43,610 bases of DNA from Fibrobacter sp. GTDB taxonomy: Bacteria > Fibrobacterota > Chitinivibrionia > Chitinivibrionales > Chitinispirillaceae. Each line of letters begins with the position of its first letter. The first letter of the stretch is position 1. The position numbers and the translations under genes are program-made. The DNA lies in NCBI GenBank assembly GCA_012728995.1, contig JAAYEB010000009.1, positions 1 through 43,610 on the forward strand. The letters run 5' to 3'. Below, piece by piece: positions 9,098 to 17,560 of the stretch. Below the pieces are notes generated by a model. The model had not been told where the DNA came from. It saw only the letters and a list, made by a program, of their open reading frames with translations, and ran no database searches.

Positions 9098-10864
9098 GTG
9101 ATCATTGATAAAAAATTAATTGCGTTTTTAAATGTCGTTATTTTCATGCGTATGGCAAATTGTGAATTGGGAATTCCTGAAAGGATTACAGTGTGGAAAC
9201 CGGGAATACCAGGAAGCGTACCTGCCATATCTGAACCGGTTAAAAATGTGTTGAATTATGGTGCCGACAACAAGGGAGTATCGGATTGTAAAAATGCCGT
9301 TATTGCTGCAATAAATTCTGTTCCGGATGAGGGTGGTGTTGTTTACTTTCCTGAAGGAACATATTTATTAACTGGTAAAATTGAAACAGGGAAGAGTAAA
9401 GTTGTTTTTCGAGGTGACGGCTATAATAAAACCAAAATTCTATGCAATCATGAAGATCTGTGTTTTGAAATCATTACTTATAAAAGAGGAGAATGGCAGA
9501 ATCTTATTAGCGGATATGACAAAGGCTCATTTTCAGTAGTAGTAGAGGATGGAAGTAAATTTCATGCCGGAGAGTTTGCAGAGGTTCAACAGAACAACGA
9601 TTCTGCTCTCATGTATACAGATCCGGAATGGGTAACAGACTGGGCCCAAAATGCAGTCGGACAATTATTTGAAATCGTAAATATTGATAAGGATACTGTC
9701 TATTTTCAAAACCGGATTCACCATGGATTCAGAAAAGATTTGTTGCCTGTCATTCGGCCACAGAAATTTGTAACCGAAGTAGGTTTTGAAAAGTTCTACA
9801 TTGAAAGATTGAAAAGTGGAAACAGTACATTTCAGTTCAAGAATGCTGCTTATTGCTGGATAAAAGAAATAGAAAGTAAAAATACATATAAAGCTCATGT
9901 AAACAATTCTACCACTCTGGGGTGTGAATATCGTGACAGTTATTTTCACAATTCATTTTCATATGGTGGAGGCGGGTGTGGATATGGAGTAGAATTTGGA
10001 TTTCATGCAACAGATGGACTATGCGAGAATAACATTTTTGATTCTTTACGACATTCGATGATGGTACATTTAGGAGCCACAGGTTGCGTTTTTGGTTACA
10101 ATTATTCAATTAACCCAGTTCAGGGCGAGAACAAGGAGAATCTTAATGATGTATGGAATCCGCCCGATATTTCACTTCATGGTCATTATGCACAGATGAA
10201 TCTTTTTGAAGGGAATATTGTTCAGGAGGTTGGAATAAGTGATTATTGGGGTCCTATGGGGCCGGGTAACACTTTTTTAAGAAATCTCATTGAAGGGGAG
10301 GGGGTGTTTTTAAATGACCATAGTGATTATCAAAACCTGATTGGAAATACATATTATTTCTGGGGTGATGACAGTACATCGATTGGCACACTAAGGCATG
10401 GAGAAAAAGTTAAGAATGAGTTAATTTGGGATAGCAGCTTGATACATCAGATACCAGAGACATTTTATTTGGATTCAGTTCCATCTTTTTATGCCAATCT
10501 GAATTGGCCTTCAACAGGATCTTCTATTGCTGTAAATGTTATTCCGGCACAGATCAGGTGGAATAACAGTAAGGTTATTACAAATCTTTCAGGAAGGGAA
10601 ACTGAATTGATTTCTAAAAAGAATCGTTCTGTTATTTACAATTTAAATTTCGATTCAGGCAGAATTCGATTGTTTTTACAAAAAGAAACAGAAACAATTA
10701 ATCTTCTGGATATACGCGGGAGAATTATTAAGAAATGGTTCATTCCTGTTAAAGAAGCTTCAAAATATGAACTTTTTTTCAATCGCAATGTTTGTCGGGG
10801 AATTTATCTTTTACAGATCAAACATAAGCATGGAATGATCCATCACAGGATTTTGTTTCCTTGA
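9098..10864 (+). CDS. Secreted right-handed beta-helix protein, pectate lyase superfamily
   Basis: The 588-residue product starts at GTG 9098, seven bases after AGGAGA. A short signal peptide seems to end near residue 22. From about 48 it has the N-terminal Pectate_lyase_3 pattern NYGADNKGVSDCKNAVIAAI, then GGVVYFPEGTYLL, followed by repeated beta-helix coils to about 500 (many short N/G-rich turns, HATDGLCENNIFDSLRH, LFEGNIVQEVG). The last 75 residues, with LLDIRGRIIKKW and RGIYLLQI, form a T9SS-like sorting domain. Such helices hold polysaccharide lyases and hydrolases; I cannot assign substrate or catalytic residues. It lies just before a GH10-fold gene, so plant or microbial polysaccharide binding or cleavage is plausible. 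Confidence 0.75.
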   Translation: MIIDKKLIAFLNVVIFMRMANCELGIPERITVWKPGIPGSVPAISEPVKNVLNYGADNKGVSDCKNAVIAAINSVPDEGGVVYFPEGTYLLTGKIETGKSKVVFRGDGYNKTKILCNHEDLCFEIITYKRGEWQNLISGYDKGSFSVVVEDGSKFHAGEFAEVQQNNDSALMYTDPEWVTDWAQNAVGQLFEIVNIDKDTVYFQNRIHHGFRKDLLPVIRPQKFVTEVGFEKFYIERLKSGNSTFQFKNAAYCWIKEIESKNTYKAHVNNSTTLGCEYRDSYFHNSFSYGGGGCGYGVEFGFHATDGLCENNIFDSLRHSMMVHLGATGCVFGYNYSINPVQGENKENLNDVWNPPDISLHGHYAQMNLFEGNIVQEVGISDYWGPMGPGNTFLRNLIEGEGVFLNDHSDYQNLIGNTYYFWGDDSTSIGTLRHGEKVKNELIWDSSLIHQIPETFYLDSVPSFYANLNWPSTGSSIAVNVIPAQIRWNNSKVITNLSGRETELISKKNRSVIYNLNFDSGRIRLFLQKETETINLLDIRGRIIKKWFIPVKEASKYELFFNRNVCRGIYLLQIKHKHGMIHHRILFP

Positions 10865-11112
10865 TATATGCAGAATATAAATGACTGATTATGAATTAAT
10901 TACAAACCATTTCTTTAATAATAAAACAGACCAGTTCAATATTTGTGTATATCGTTGAAAACCATATCTCCCGTTTGAAAAAATTATCCAACTGGTAATT
11001 ATACCATTGCTGATCTTGCTTCCGGTTCTCTCGGATGTTATCTTCATTTTGTCCTGTTATTTGATTCTTTATATAAACCTGTTGTCGATTTTGGTTAAGA
11101 GTGTGGGGGATT

Positions 11113-12642
11113 ATGAATCAAACTATATGTAAACAGTTTTTTTTCTTTATTTTGCTGTTGATTCAAATCTGTTTTTTAAAGGAAATAATGACGGAAATAT
11201 CTGTGGAAGATTATGATTACAGCCACAGAAAACGTGATTGTGAAATAAAGCTTGTTACCTCTAATGGACAGCCGGTTCCTGAGGTTTTGATCGGTATTGC
11301 ACAAATACGTAGCGATTTTGCATTCGGAGGAACGGTAAGTGCAGAGGCATTCGATACCCTTGGTGATTCATACGGAGAAAGGTTTTTGGATTATTTCGAT
11401 GTTGGTACTCCTGAAAATGAGATGAAGTGGAATTATGTAATGAAATGTTCTGAAAAGTGTGATCCGGATTTTTCAAAAGCAGATTTTCTTGTTGACTGGC
11501 TTTTTAAAAATAACATAGCTGTCCGTGGTCACAATCTTTTCTGTAATGAAAGTGAGGATCTGATTCCTGAATGGACCCGTAATCTTGAAAACGCTGCATT
11601 CAAACAGGCTATGCTGGAGCATATCAGTTCTGCTATGGAGCATTATAAAGGAATGGTGGTTCAGTGGGATCTTATCAGCGGCATTTGCCACGGGACAGAC
11701 GGTTCATTTTCAACAAGTAGCATGCTTGAAAACAAAAGCGGTGACCAGGATATTTTCAACTGGATATTGGACGAAGCTCGCAAAATAGACACTGTTGCCG
11801 ATTTGGTCATCAGCGCCCATAATTTGATAACCTCCAATGATATGACCATTATTGACCAATATATAAACAAGGTTAAGCCATTAAGCAGCAAGTTTCAAAT
11901 CATAGGTACTGAGAGTCATTTCGGTGAGAGTATGGATAAAGATTCCTATGAACCAAAAATAAACTATCTTGCAGAGCAACTCGAAAAACCTGTATTGTTG
12001 ACTGATGTTGATTTCAGTTTTGATATCAATCAGGCACCGGATAAAGTAGAGGAGTTGATGCGTACCTGTTTTGCTAATCCCAATGTTGGAGGTCTCATTA
12101 TGGGAAGCTGGTATCAACATTCTATGACACGTAGTGATGTTACCAGTTATTTTGTTGATTCCATGAACAACGAAACCCCTGCTGGTCAGCGTTGGCGTGA
12201 AGTTCGGGCAGAGTGGAAAACTGAAGCGAGTGGTTATACCGATGAATCCGGTAAGTTCAGTTTCAATGGTTTTCAGGGTAAATACATGATAATTGTCAGT
12301 TGTTTTCTCGACTCTTTTTATCTTGAACCTGGTGAGGGAGTTAAAACAATAGAAGTGGGATATTTTCCAAATTTTACTGTAGATTACAAATCGTCCAGTA
12401 TTAAAACAATCGAAATCATGGTCAATGGAATAATAGTACCAGTCAAGCTGCCTTCACGTTACAATAGACAATTGTTTCTGACTACCTATTCACTGTCAGG
12501 AAAACAGTTGTCCCGTTCTCCGGTGAACATAAAAAACAGAAAGTACCAGATTACACCTTCTATCCCATACTGCCGCATAATGAGGATTGAGACAGCCGAT
12601 CGGTTGCCGCTTTATACAGGTAAAATTATGGCAGCTCATTGA
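11113..12642 (+). CDS. GH10-fold secreted protein with missing catalytic residues
   Basis: A 509-residue protein with signal peptide (core about 8-22). ATG 11113 follows a G-rich site; GTG 11101 is possible. After a small beta domain (VTSNGQPVPEVLIGIAQIRSDFAFGG) it has the GH10 xylanase path: TPENEMKW (99-106), VRGHNLF (137-143), VQWDLISG (183-190), IIGTESHFG (263-271), LLTDVDFS (295-302) and GSWYQHS (331-337). In active GH10 enzymes these sites read WDVVNE and ITELD. Here the acid/base position is Gly190 and the nucleophile position is Asp298, so xylanase activity is unlikely; it may bind carbohydrate instead. The last 130 residues hold a DESGKFSFNGF beta domain and a degenerate sorting-tail-like end (TTYSLSGKQLSRSPV). 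Confidence 0.78.
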   Translation: MNQTICKQFFFFILLLIQICFLKEIMTEISVEDYDYSHRKRDCEIKLVTSNGQPVPEVLIGIAQIRSDFAFGGTVSAEAFDTLGDSYGERFLDYFDVGTPENEMKWNYVMKCSEKCDPDFSKADFLVDWLFKNNIAVRGHNLFCNESEDLIPEWTRNLENAAFKQAMLEHISSAMEHYKGMVVQWDLISGICHGTDGSFSTSSMLENKSGDQDIFNWILDEARKIDTVADLVISAHNLITSNDMTIIDQYINKVKPLSSKFQIIGTESHFGESMDKDSYEPKINYLAEQLEKPVLLTDVDFSFDINQAPDKVEELMRTCFANPNVGGLIMGSWYQHSMTRSDVTSYFVDSMNNETPAGQRWREVRAEWKTEASGYTDESGKFSFNGFQGKYMIIVSCFLDSFYLEPGEGVKTIEVGYFPNFTVDYKSSSIKTIEIMVNGIIVPVKLPSRYNRQLFLTTYSLSGKQLSRSPVNIKNRKYQITPSIPYCRIMRIETADRLPLYTGKIMAAH

Positions 12643-13244
12643 TTGCAGCAGGTCTGGCATTAATTGTAATGAGTAATTGAGTTTGACAATATTATTTTCC
12701 GAAATGGATAGCAGAGAATTGAGTTACTATAATATTATCGATTCAATTCCAAACAGCCAAATCCACGCGATTCACCAATTGTTCATTAATTGAATTACAT
12801 AATTGTTGCATACTAATAATAATTAATGACTTAAAAGATAGTGACTTCGGAAAAACTTTTGTCACTTACTATAATGTATGTCAACACGCGGTTTCATACA
12901 TGCTAAAACTTGCTATAACAATTGGATTGAAGTGAAAATGCAAAATACTGATGATAGTTTTCTCTTTATGCTGGTTAGTATTTGATGGAGTTAGTTACGT
13001 TTTTTCTGTACAGATAGAGTTCTACAATTCCATTCAATTATTTATCCTCTCTTATGTGGAATATTAGATCCACAAAAACCATGTAATAAATACTGCCATA
13101 TGGAACAATTTAAGAACTAATTGTTTATATTAATATAATAATCTAAAGTATGGTTGAGATACTGATTACGATTTAATTTAATCGCTTATTTCAATAACTG
13201 AAAAATACATAATAATTTACATCACCTTACCCGAGGGGGGGATA
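12643..13244. promoter_or_regulatory. Long upstream region of the second HzsA-related gene
   Basis: About 600 very AT-rich bases with no credible gene. It contains the dyad TGTGGA (13055-13060) / TCCACA (13069-13074) and, 85-93 bases before the HzsA start, GGTTGAGAT (13152-13160), the same nonamer found upstream of HzsA paralogue 1. The ribosome binding site is GAGGGGGG just before 13245. A long leader could carry regulation, but I recognise no riboswitch. Confidence 0.35.
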
Positions 13245-15920
13245 ATGAATAAAAAAGATTTTTTCAATCTGAAAACATCTTTTATACAGAAAGTTGTATT
13301 CACTGCAATTATTACAGGCTTTTTTCTGGTACCTGTTATAAATGCTGCTATTGATGAAACAATGCCATCCAATATTCCCAGTGAAATCATTGATGACTGG
13401 AGAGATCAGGGCGAGACGGCAGATCAAATTAAAGCATCTCTTCCTGCAGAATATGCAGAAAAATGTGACGGTTCATTCGAGAGTGCCTGTCATTGGCGAC
13501 GGGTGTATCGAATGAAACAATTTCCTCAGATGGAAACCATCATGTTTGCCAGACATCATAATTTAGGTAGCACAGCTATAGGATTCTGGGTTAATGTTGG
13601 TTCCTCTGATGTTACTGATGCAAATTTTAAAGCTGAAGGTGCCCTCTGTCTTCAGAAATTCGAAAATTACTATTCCCAATATGAAGAAATTTTAACAAAA
13701 AATGATGCTTGCGTAAAGGACCCCTGTATCTCCCTTGATGGTAAAAAGGTTGTTTTTGCAATGTCAGGGAACCGTAAGGGTACAGGATACAGGCTTTATG
13801 AAATGGAAATCAATAATCCGGGATCAATCAAACAGCTCACCGAAAACCCTGCAGGCTTGACTGTAGCGGATTTCGAACCATGCTATCTACCCAATGGAGA
13901 TATCATGTTTTCTTCCACACGCTGTTTTGGTACGATTGATTGTGGATGGCAGGCTACTTCGAACATGTTCATTATGGACAGCACAGGGAAATATATGCGT
14001 CAGGTCGGATTCGATCAGGTCCATACATGTGGTCCGGCTTTGTGTGGTAATGGTACTGTTCTTTACTGTCGCTGGGAGTATAACGACCGCGATATCGCAA
14101 ACATAATGGGATTATTCAGGATGAATCCTGATGGCTGCCAGCAAACTGAAGTTTTCGGAAACCAGACCACATGGCCAATGAACCTGATTCACGCTCGACC
14201 TGTTCCAGGTAATAATAATAAGTTTTTCGCGATTGCAAGTGGACACCATGGTTCTTATTCGGGTGAAGTTTGCGTAATTGATAACACCCTGAATACCAAT
14301 GGAGTGGAACATATCACAATGGTCAGCCCACCGCGTAAAACGGAAACCCTGGATAAAAACGACACCTGGGCGATGGGAGGCGTGTATAGGAATTCAGAGT
14401 ACCCGTATCCTTTAAATGAAGAGTGGTATCTTGTTTCCTATCGCGATGAAGGACAAGAGAGTCTTTTTGGAGGTATAAGCACCAAAAAGTACAGGATCTA
14501 TTTAAAACATGTTGATGGAAATAGCAGGGAACTTCTTGCCTGGGGAGACGGATCTTTACACCATCCTGTTGTTGTTGCACCCTGGAAAGATATCTGGGGA
14601 TCTGACCCATTTCCAATTGTTGAACAGGCAAATTACAATGACAGCATGGGAATTTTTACTATGCAGGATGTCTATTATGGTGAGGGCATGAAAGGCATTG
14701 ATAAAGAAAGTGGCGTAGCCAAGTCAATTCGTGTTATTGCACTTAATTACCGTGTTGCGGGATCTTGCGATCAATCTCAGAATCTCGGTATGGTTTCTGG
14801 TAATGCACCAAGAGGAGTTATCTTTAGTGCTCCAACTCTTTGCCCGATTGCTATCTATGGTGGCTCATGGGATGCAAAGGAGGTTCTGGGTGAGGCAAAA
14901 ATTTATGAGGATGGTTCTGCGGCATTCAAGGTACCAGCAAGAAAACCTGTTTATTTACAGGTGCTTGATTCAAATGGATGTTGTATTTCAAGTATGCGCA
15001 GTTGGGCTACGCTTATGCCGGGTGAAACATTTTCCTGTTACGGATGCCATGAAAACAAGCGTGAAGGTATTCCACCATCTGGTATCGCAATGGCTGGCCA
15101 GGCCAAGCCACTCGAAAAACCTTTAGGAATTGAAGACAAACCGTTTGATTTCGGAGAATTCGTTCAGCCGATTCTTGATGAACATTGTGTAAGTTGTCAT
15201 GGATCAAATCATCAATCCGGTTTCGATTTGCGTGGAGATCTGGAATATGATAATAGTGCAAAAAAATACTGGACAAAATCCTACAAGTCCCTGATGAAAG
15301 GGGTTAGCAGTTCATACGGGAATAAAGCAATTCGTCTCGCTACAATATTTTCCCCTGCAGAACAGATGCCTCCAAAATCATTCGGTTCAACACAAAGCGG
15401 AATGATTAAAAATGTCCTCGAGGGCCATAATGGAGTCAATCTTTCCGAGGATGAGATCAAAATTCTGGCTTGCTGGATCGACCTTGAGGCTCCATTTGCA
15501 GGAACCTATGACAGTTATATGAATGATGGAGATAAACAAAAATATAAGGAACTGGAAAGAAAAGCACAAAAATGGTATGATATAGAAGCACAGAATATCA
15601 AGGATTTTGCAGCAACTCAAGAGCCTGTAGCGGTTATACATCAAGACCATAACAGCAAAAAAGCTGTTACCATTACCAAACCATCCAGTATCGGGTACAT
15701 AGAGTCAGCACGTGCTCTGGTTCTGAAGAATTTCTACAAAGGGAATTTGACACTTGTGGATCTCAGAGGAAAAGTGGTTTCACGTTACAATCTGTCAAAT
15801 CTGAATACTCAAGGTAGTATTACCGTTTCATTGCCAGCATCTCTAAGTACGGGATTATATATTGCCCGACTTGAAGGTGTAAATGGAATTGAGCAGACAA
15901 AGATATCTATTACACAATAA
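13245..15920 (+). CDS. HzsA-related exported dihaem cytochrome c, paralogue 2
   Basis: This 891-residue protein is the paralogue of the gene at 2155-4833 and has the same plan. A signal peptide (cleavage near NAA, 33-35) is followed by a propeller region with PD40-like repeats and SGHHGSYSGEVCVID (332-346), then RSWATLMPGETFSCYGCHE with haem motif C598-Y-G-C-H602, and a second motif C648-V-S-C-H652. A T9SS-like tail closes it (LTLVDLRGKVVSRY, PASLSTGLYIARL). Family knowledge: in anammox HzsA these two haem regions form hydrazine from NO-derived hydroxylamine and ammonia, but with HzsB and HzsC, which are absent here. Residues 60-91 are almost identical to paralogue 1, far more than the rest. 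It is a single-gene unit with its own strong terminator. Confidence 0.85.
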   Translation: MNKKDFFNLKTSFIQKVVFTAIITGFFLVPVINAAIDETMPSNIPSEIIDDWRDQGETADQIKASLPAEYAEKCDGSFESACHWRRVYRMKQFPQMETIMFARHHNLGSTAIGFWVNVGSSDVTDANFKAEGALCLQKFENYYSQYEEILTKNDACVKDPCISLDGKKVVFAMSGNRKGTGYRLYEMEINNPGSIKQLTENPAGLTVADFEPCYLPNGDIMFSSTRCFGTIDCGWQATSNMFIMDSTGKYMRQVGFDQVHTCGPALCGNGTVLYCRWEYNDRDIANIMGLFRMNPDGCQQTEVFGNQTTWPMNLIHARPVPGNNNKFFAIASGHHGSYSGEVCVIDNTLNTNGVEHITMVSPPRKTETLDKNDTWAMGGVYRNSEYPYPLNEEWYLVSYRDEGQESLFGGISTKKYRIYLKHVDGNSRELLAWGDGSLHHPVVVAPWKDIWGSDPFPIVEQANYNDSMGIFTMQDVYYGEGMKGIDKESGVAKSIRVIALNYRVAGSCDQSQNLGMVSGNAPRGVIFSAPTLCPIAIYGGSWDAKEVLGEAKIYEDGSAAFKVPARKPVYLQVLDSNGCCISSMRSWATLMPGETFSCYGCHENKREGIPPSGIAMAGQAKPLEKPLGIEDKPFDFGEFVQPILDEHCVSCHGSNHQSGFDLRGDLEYDNSAKKYWTKSYKSLMKGVSSSYGNKAIRLATIFSPAEQMPPKSFGSTQSGMIKNVLEGHNGVNLSEDEIKILACWIDLEAPFAGTYDSYMNDGDKQKYKELERKAQKWYDIEAQNIKDFAATQEPVAVIHQDHNSKKAVTITKPSSIGYIESARALVLKNFYKGNLTLVDLRGKVVSRYNLSNLNTQGSITVSLPASLSTGLYIARLEGVNGIEQTKISITQ

Positions 15921-15942
15921 TTAATCAACTCCTGTCTAATTT

Positions 15943-15982
15943 AACAACCAGACTATTATTTCTAGTCTGGTTGTTTTTTTTT
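15943..15982 (+). terminator. Strong rho-independent terminator after HzsA paralogue 2
   Basis: AACAACCAGACTA (15943-15955) pairs perfectly with TAGTCTGGTTGTT (15963-15975) around a seven-base loop, and the T-run continues to 15982. Thirteen uninterrupted pairs plus nine T's make this a textbook terminator 23 bases after the stop codon. Confidence 0.95.
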
Positions 15983-16265
15983 GTACATTCAAAGAATCGC
16001 CACAATGAATTATTTTTATACATTTTTTTAACACGAGTTATATGGTTTGTATCTATAAACAGATATTTAAACCTCATATTATACGGTAAATCAGATTAAA
16101 AACGCAGTTGTTAGCTGAGCCTTCGTTTGTGGAAGGAAAAAAGTTATCGTATAGTTTACAGTCCGTCAAAAGAATATCCCATGATTGGTAGATTAATTTT
16201 ACATATCGAATTTTAAGAATGAGATAACAGAACAGTATTCAGTTAAATTTTATGTTTTCAAAACA

Positions 16266-16667
16266 TTAGACTGAACGGCTATGAATTAATTCAGCTACTG
16301 TTTCTTCAAGAGTTGAGATATAAAAAGGTTTTAAAAGTAGTTTTGAGAATCCCGCTTTTTCGATTCTGATATATGTATTGTTGTCACAAAATCCGGTAAG
16401 AGCGACAAGAATTGTTGATTTAAATTTGCTGTATGCTCGTACGGATCGTGCTATTTCACAACCATCGATGTCCTCTAACTTGATATCAATAAACATAATA
16501 TCAGGAATGAATTTCCTTATGAGCAAAAGGGCTTCAGTTCCGGTATTTGCAGATTTGACAATGCATCCTTTTTCTTTAAGTATTTGGGTAATACCCCATA
16601 CTACTGCTTCATTGTCATCAACTACAACAATCCTTGTATCTTTAATATTCAGATTAATATTGTTCAT
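16266..16667 (-). CDS. Single-domain response regulator (receiver only)
   Basis: A 133-residue protein made of one CheY-like receiver domain. The acidic pair is D17-D18 (VVVDDNE), the phosphorylated aspartate is D61 (IMFIDIKLED), the conserved Thr/Ser site is in LVALTG (about 91) and the lysine is K113 (LLKPF). No output domain follows, so it must act by protein contact, for example as a phosphorelay shuttle. The hybrid kinase at 20702 is the nearest possible partner, but it already carries its own receiver. The gene stands alone on the minus strand, with only a weak ribosome binding site. Confidence 0.88.
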   Translation of the reverse strand: MNNINLNIKDTRIVVVDDNEAVVWGITQILKEKGCIVKSANTGTEALLLIRKFIPDIMFIDIKLEDIDGCEIARSVRAYSKFKSTILVALTGFCDNNTYIRIEKAGFSKLLLKPFYISTLEETVAELIHSRSV

Positions 16668-17560
16668 ATCATCTATTTAAAAGAGAATTAAAATATGAAA
16701 AAGCAGTTAAAATCTCTTTTGAGAATGAGATGTTTAAGTAAATTATAAACCAGATTCAATTCAAGTCTACGGTTTGAAAAGGAATTGCAATGTTTACACA
16801 ACAAAATCTGAGTCGTTATATTATTCGTTTTTGTTCAAAGAATAGCTGACATGCCATGAGATTGCAGATTTAGATATTTTTTAGCATGTCTGTTTTTTCA
16901 ACATTTATTCTATGTGTCAGGAAATATCGTTTTTATTCCGATTAGTAGATGGATCAATTTATAGAAAAACCAAAAAAATAATTATTAGAAACTATAATAA
17001 TATTTACCCAGCTTACCACATTGTATCGTATTAATCTGGTCACTGTCATAAAAGCGACAAAAGAATAATATACTTTGGAAAATATAAAAAGACAAAAATA
17101 AAACATTCTAAAATTAGTTATGGTTTCTTTATGGAAACTATCCTTTTCGCATCTTCTTCTGATGTGTGATCTTAGGTTATCCCACTCTGTTTTCGAGAGT
17201 TGAATCGTGGAATGTGTTTAATTCTGAGAGACCCAAACGGCTTGCATTTCAATACAAGAAGTTAATCACTATTGTGTTACATAAATATTCAGATTAAGCT
17301 GGAGCTTATATTTTGAGAAGCAAAGGTTATTGATTTTGATAAAAGTACCCTTACATCCTGTTATCTGATTCTGCTTTGAACAGGTTATGGAATTGGTACT
17401 GCTTATCTGGTATTGGCAGTTTATTTATACATATGAGTGCATATAGTTTAAAATATAAAACAAAAATCGAGGTTAAAAAATAATTTATTGAAGTAAAAAA
17501 TATATCTATATATAATAAAGTTAAAATCACATGTGAAATATAAATGAAAAGGAGATTGCT
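16668..17560. other. Long AT-rich intergenic region
   Basis: Nearly 900 bases without a credible gene, between the receiver gene (minus) and the radical SAM gene (plus). GACATGC (16848-16854) and GCATGTC (16884-16890) can pair around a 29-base loop, and TTTTTT follows, but the loop is long for a terminator. I looked here for a peptide precursor for the radical SAM enzyme and found only short frames without ribosome binding sites. Confidence 0.5.

Noticed and set aside
16695-16748. 17-codon frame rich in Lys/Leu considered as a peptide precursor for the radical SAM gene
   Set aside because: No good ribosome binding site, no leader-core organisation, and almost 800 bases away from the enzyme gene.
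17119-17202. 27-codon frame considered as a peptide precursor
   Set aside because: No ribosome binding site and no recognisable core with modifiable residues.
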